Shown here in pieces: positions 5,701 through 6,017 of a stretch of 6,017 bases of DNA. The stretch's first letter is position 1. Each line of letters begins with the position of its first letter. Made by a program: the position numbers and the translations under genes. Source of the stretch: Clostridia bacterium (GTDB lineage: Bacteria; Bacillota_A; Clostridia; Christensenellales; UBA1242). The stretch is taken from assembly GCA_028701635.1 (NCBI GenBank), contig JAQVQJ010000083.1:1-6017 (forward strand), written 5' to 3'. Below the pieces are notes generated by a model. That model was not told the DNA's origin and searched no databases. It worked only from the letters and a program-made list of their open reading frames with translations.

Positions 5701-5980
5701 AAGTTGCTTCCCCACCCTTTAATGCTACTATTTTTCCAGTTTCTAAATCAAAAGAAAAAATATTCTCATCACTTATGGTATAAGAAAGAGTTGTTCCCTC
5801 TGCGGGAAGGTTATGCTCTATCAATATAGTATCAGTTTCTTGAACATTTAAATATATCTCGTTTCCGCTCGATGCAGTAACAGATATGTACTCATGGTTT
5901 TTTAGTAAATGATATGTTGTAAGCCCAACAAATAGGCAACCGATTATTACGGCCATATATACTAAGAATCTTTTTCTCAT
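2792..5980 (-). CDS. Exported GLUG-repeat surface protein with N-terminal Ig-like domain
   Basis: This is a 1062-residue exported protein. Residues 5-25 form a hydrophobic segment after MRKR. IIGC at 12-15 fits a lipobox, but hydrophobicity continues past the Cys, so a membrane anchor is equally possible. Residues about 32-112 resemble a bacterial Ig-like (BIG2-type) domain (SDENIFSFDLETGKIVAL). Two GLUG modules follow, about 122-510 and 523-1047. Each opens with a Y-x-(V/I)-x-(T/N)-x-EDL/F segment, then an (I/L)-N-x-D-I-N strand, EWxxIGS and F-x-G-x-(I/F)-x-G-N-(N/H). Each closes with a W-(T/I)-I-x-x-G-x-x-P-x-L motif. Between lie repeats such as AGGIVGYNTGLIKS and GGAVGYNKGEIIDC, expected to stack as a beta-helix-like rod. 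There is no LPXTG or other C-terminal anchor; the protein ends in EEE. GLUG repeats occur in bacterial surface proteins, including near M26-type peptidases, but no catalytic domain is visible. A role in adhesion or cell-surface display is inference. AAGGAGA (5988-5994) supports the ATG at 5980. Confidence 0.88.
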   Translation of the reverse strand: MRKRFLVYMAVIIGCLFVGLTTYHLLKNHEYISVTASSGNEIYLNVQETDTILIEHNLPAEGTTLSYTISDENIFSFDLETGKIVALKGGEATLTVTPSNESFGPFTFTIRVGNGQSTQTPYYVKTAEDLMSIGKVRIYGTATQDWSLSSCYEIINDINMSGIEWKAIGSFIDNENNEDDLNFSGQIYGNNKIISNLTINDSNFENNNVTRCAGLFASLSNLAVIDSIKFNNTTITGQYDFVGVVAGASTGATISKVEITNANISVKPTVIQNTETQIDEAYIMVGGIVGCCDINSWQETGSVVGDYGYARTTISMSSFKGEIEITADTFDIANASETESYISLGGITGFNLGSTIVNNKTEVTFNIPSNLATLSKEKEEVIIDVGGILGIISEKQITDEIIVYPLVKNNLAIITCDNLTDQTGGVIGKTPLTVQGAGRQWIIGNYYSSDNSNLDFGGSTWDLATERITTSSALFQKDTYVTSITEDWDMGGLLSPWIISEGNSAPELNFENGMDKEVKFEEEIYTIANVEDFAFYYNKMTSTSVSALSRKFWLSQSYILNRDINLKLIGITEWVPIGSDFTFMGNFDGNNHIIYFDGEDSNKITFNNVIEDGEYKYKFGAIFAVINTMAEVKNLIVEDLSINYAEYAGSIAGINLGTITNCHVENITIGNAIYAGFMAGVNKGIIQNTEESEDEEIIYSINANTRSGVYTLTLDNENTIYAGGIVGYNTGLIKSIKIKGSYTIVGILTESDVIRVMGGAVGYNKGEIIDCSVQTGYLTDNSRGRIYLGGFCGINDGKIENSYNGIKDGELFTTVTADINAGNQVVGGFVASIGYDGLIKRCFANVSITGYYAAGFAADLLGTVEECYVKGSVTGVYIGGFACNLAFDSDLTRGGTLRNSYNTVSLTGSTSESISAGLALFIRAPGIIENCYISNTFVGDGEYYYESYTNTRFSLTQFASDKKLAYSVDKLGTVKGIIINIGAEGSINADVNKNDTILNSILTDRTQNVYYLTNDKCALGKELYETAGFSVGVTAYWTIEIGSLPILNNLNLDNISQIVEEE

Positions 5981-6017
5981 TTAAAATTCTCCTTTTCATA
6001 TTATATATCAGGTTATA

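Noticed and set aside
6000..6005. TATAAT on the minus strand as -10 of the GLUG gene
   Set aside because: Transcription from it would start inside the ribosome binding site at 5988-5994, and the -35 would lie outside the window, so it cannot be supported.

Overview
This is an AT-rich window from the chromosome of what looks like an endospore-forming, low-GC Firmicute, probably an uncultured Clostridia-type bacterium. The evidence is a full-length Spo0A sporulation regulator, the Firmicutes gene pair ruvX–DUF1292 (yrrK–yrzB in Bacillus subtilis), strong purine-rich ribosome binding sites and A/T-ending codons. The taxonomic placement is inference; nothing here fixes the genus.

Layout. At the left edge is the 5' part of tilS (tRNA-Ile lysidine synthetase) on the minus strand, cut by the window end. 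It is divergent from spo0A on the plus strand, with a 288-base AT-rich intergenic region between them. That region holds a convincing sigma-A-type promoter for tilS and weaker candidate sigma-H-type and 0A-box-like signals for spo0A. spo0A ends at a good intrinsic terminator. After a short gap, a second terminator faces the opposite way and closes a minus-strand operon that reads ruvX, then a DUF1292 (YrzB-like) gene, then a small TM2-domain membrane protein. The gaps inside this operon are 13 and 25 bases. Upstream of it, also on the minus strand, a single gene of 1062 codons fills the right half of the window. It encodes an exported protein with an N-terminal membrane or lipoprotein signal, a bacterial Ig-like domain, and two successive GLUG-repeat modules.

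The 71 bases between the large exported protein and ruvX are the most structured non-coding DNA here. An A/T-rich terminator hairpin for the large gene overlaps a perfect 10-5-10 inverted repeat. That repeat in turn coincides with an extended -10 promoter predicted for the ruvX operon.

Functionally the window is mostly core housekeeping (tRNA modification, pre-16S rRNA processing or Holliday-junction nuclease homologue) plus the sporulation master regulator. The accessory element is the GLUG-repeat surface protein. I see no mobile element, CRISPR array, tRNA, rRNA or recognisable riboswitch, and no clear evidence of an undescribed multi-gene system. The points worth a second look are the altered acidic pocket of Spo0A, the two-module cysteine-containing GLUG protein, and the nested inverted repeats before ruvX.
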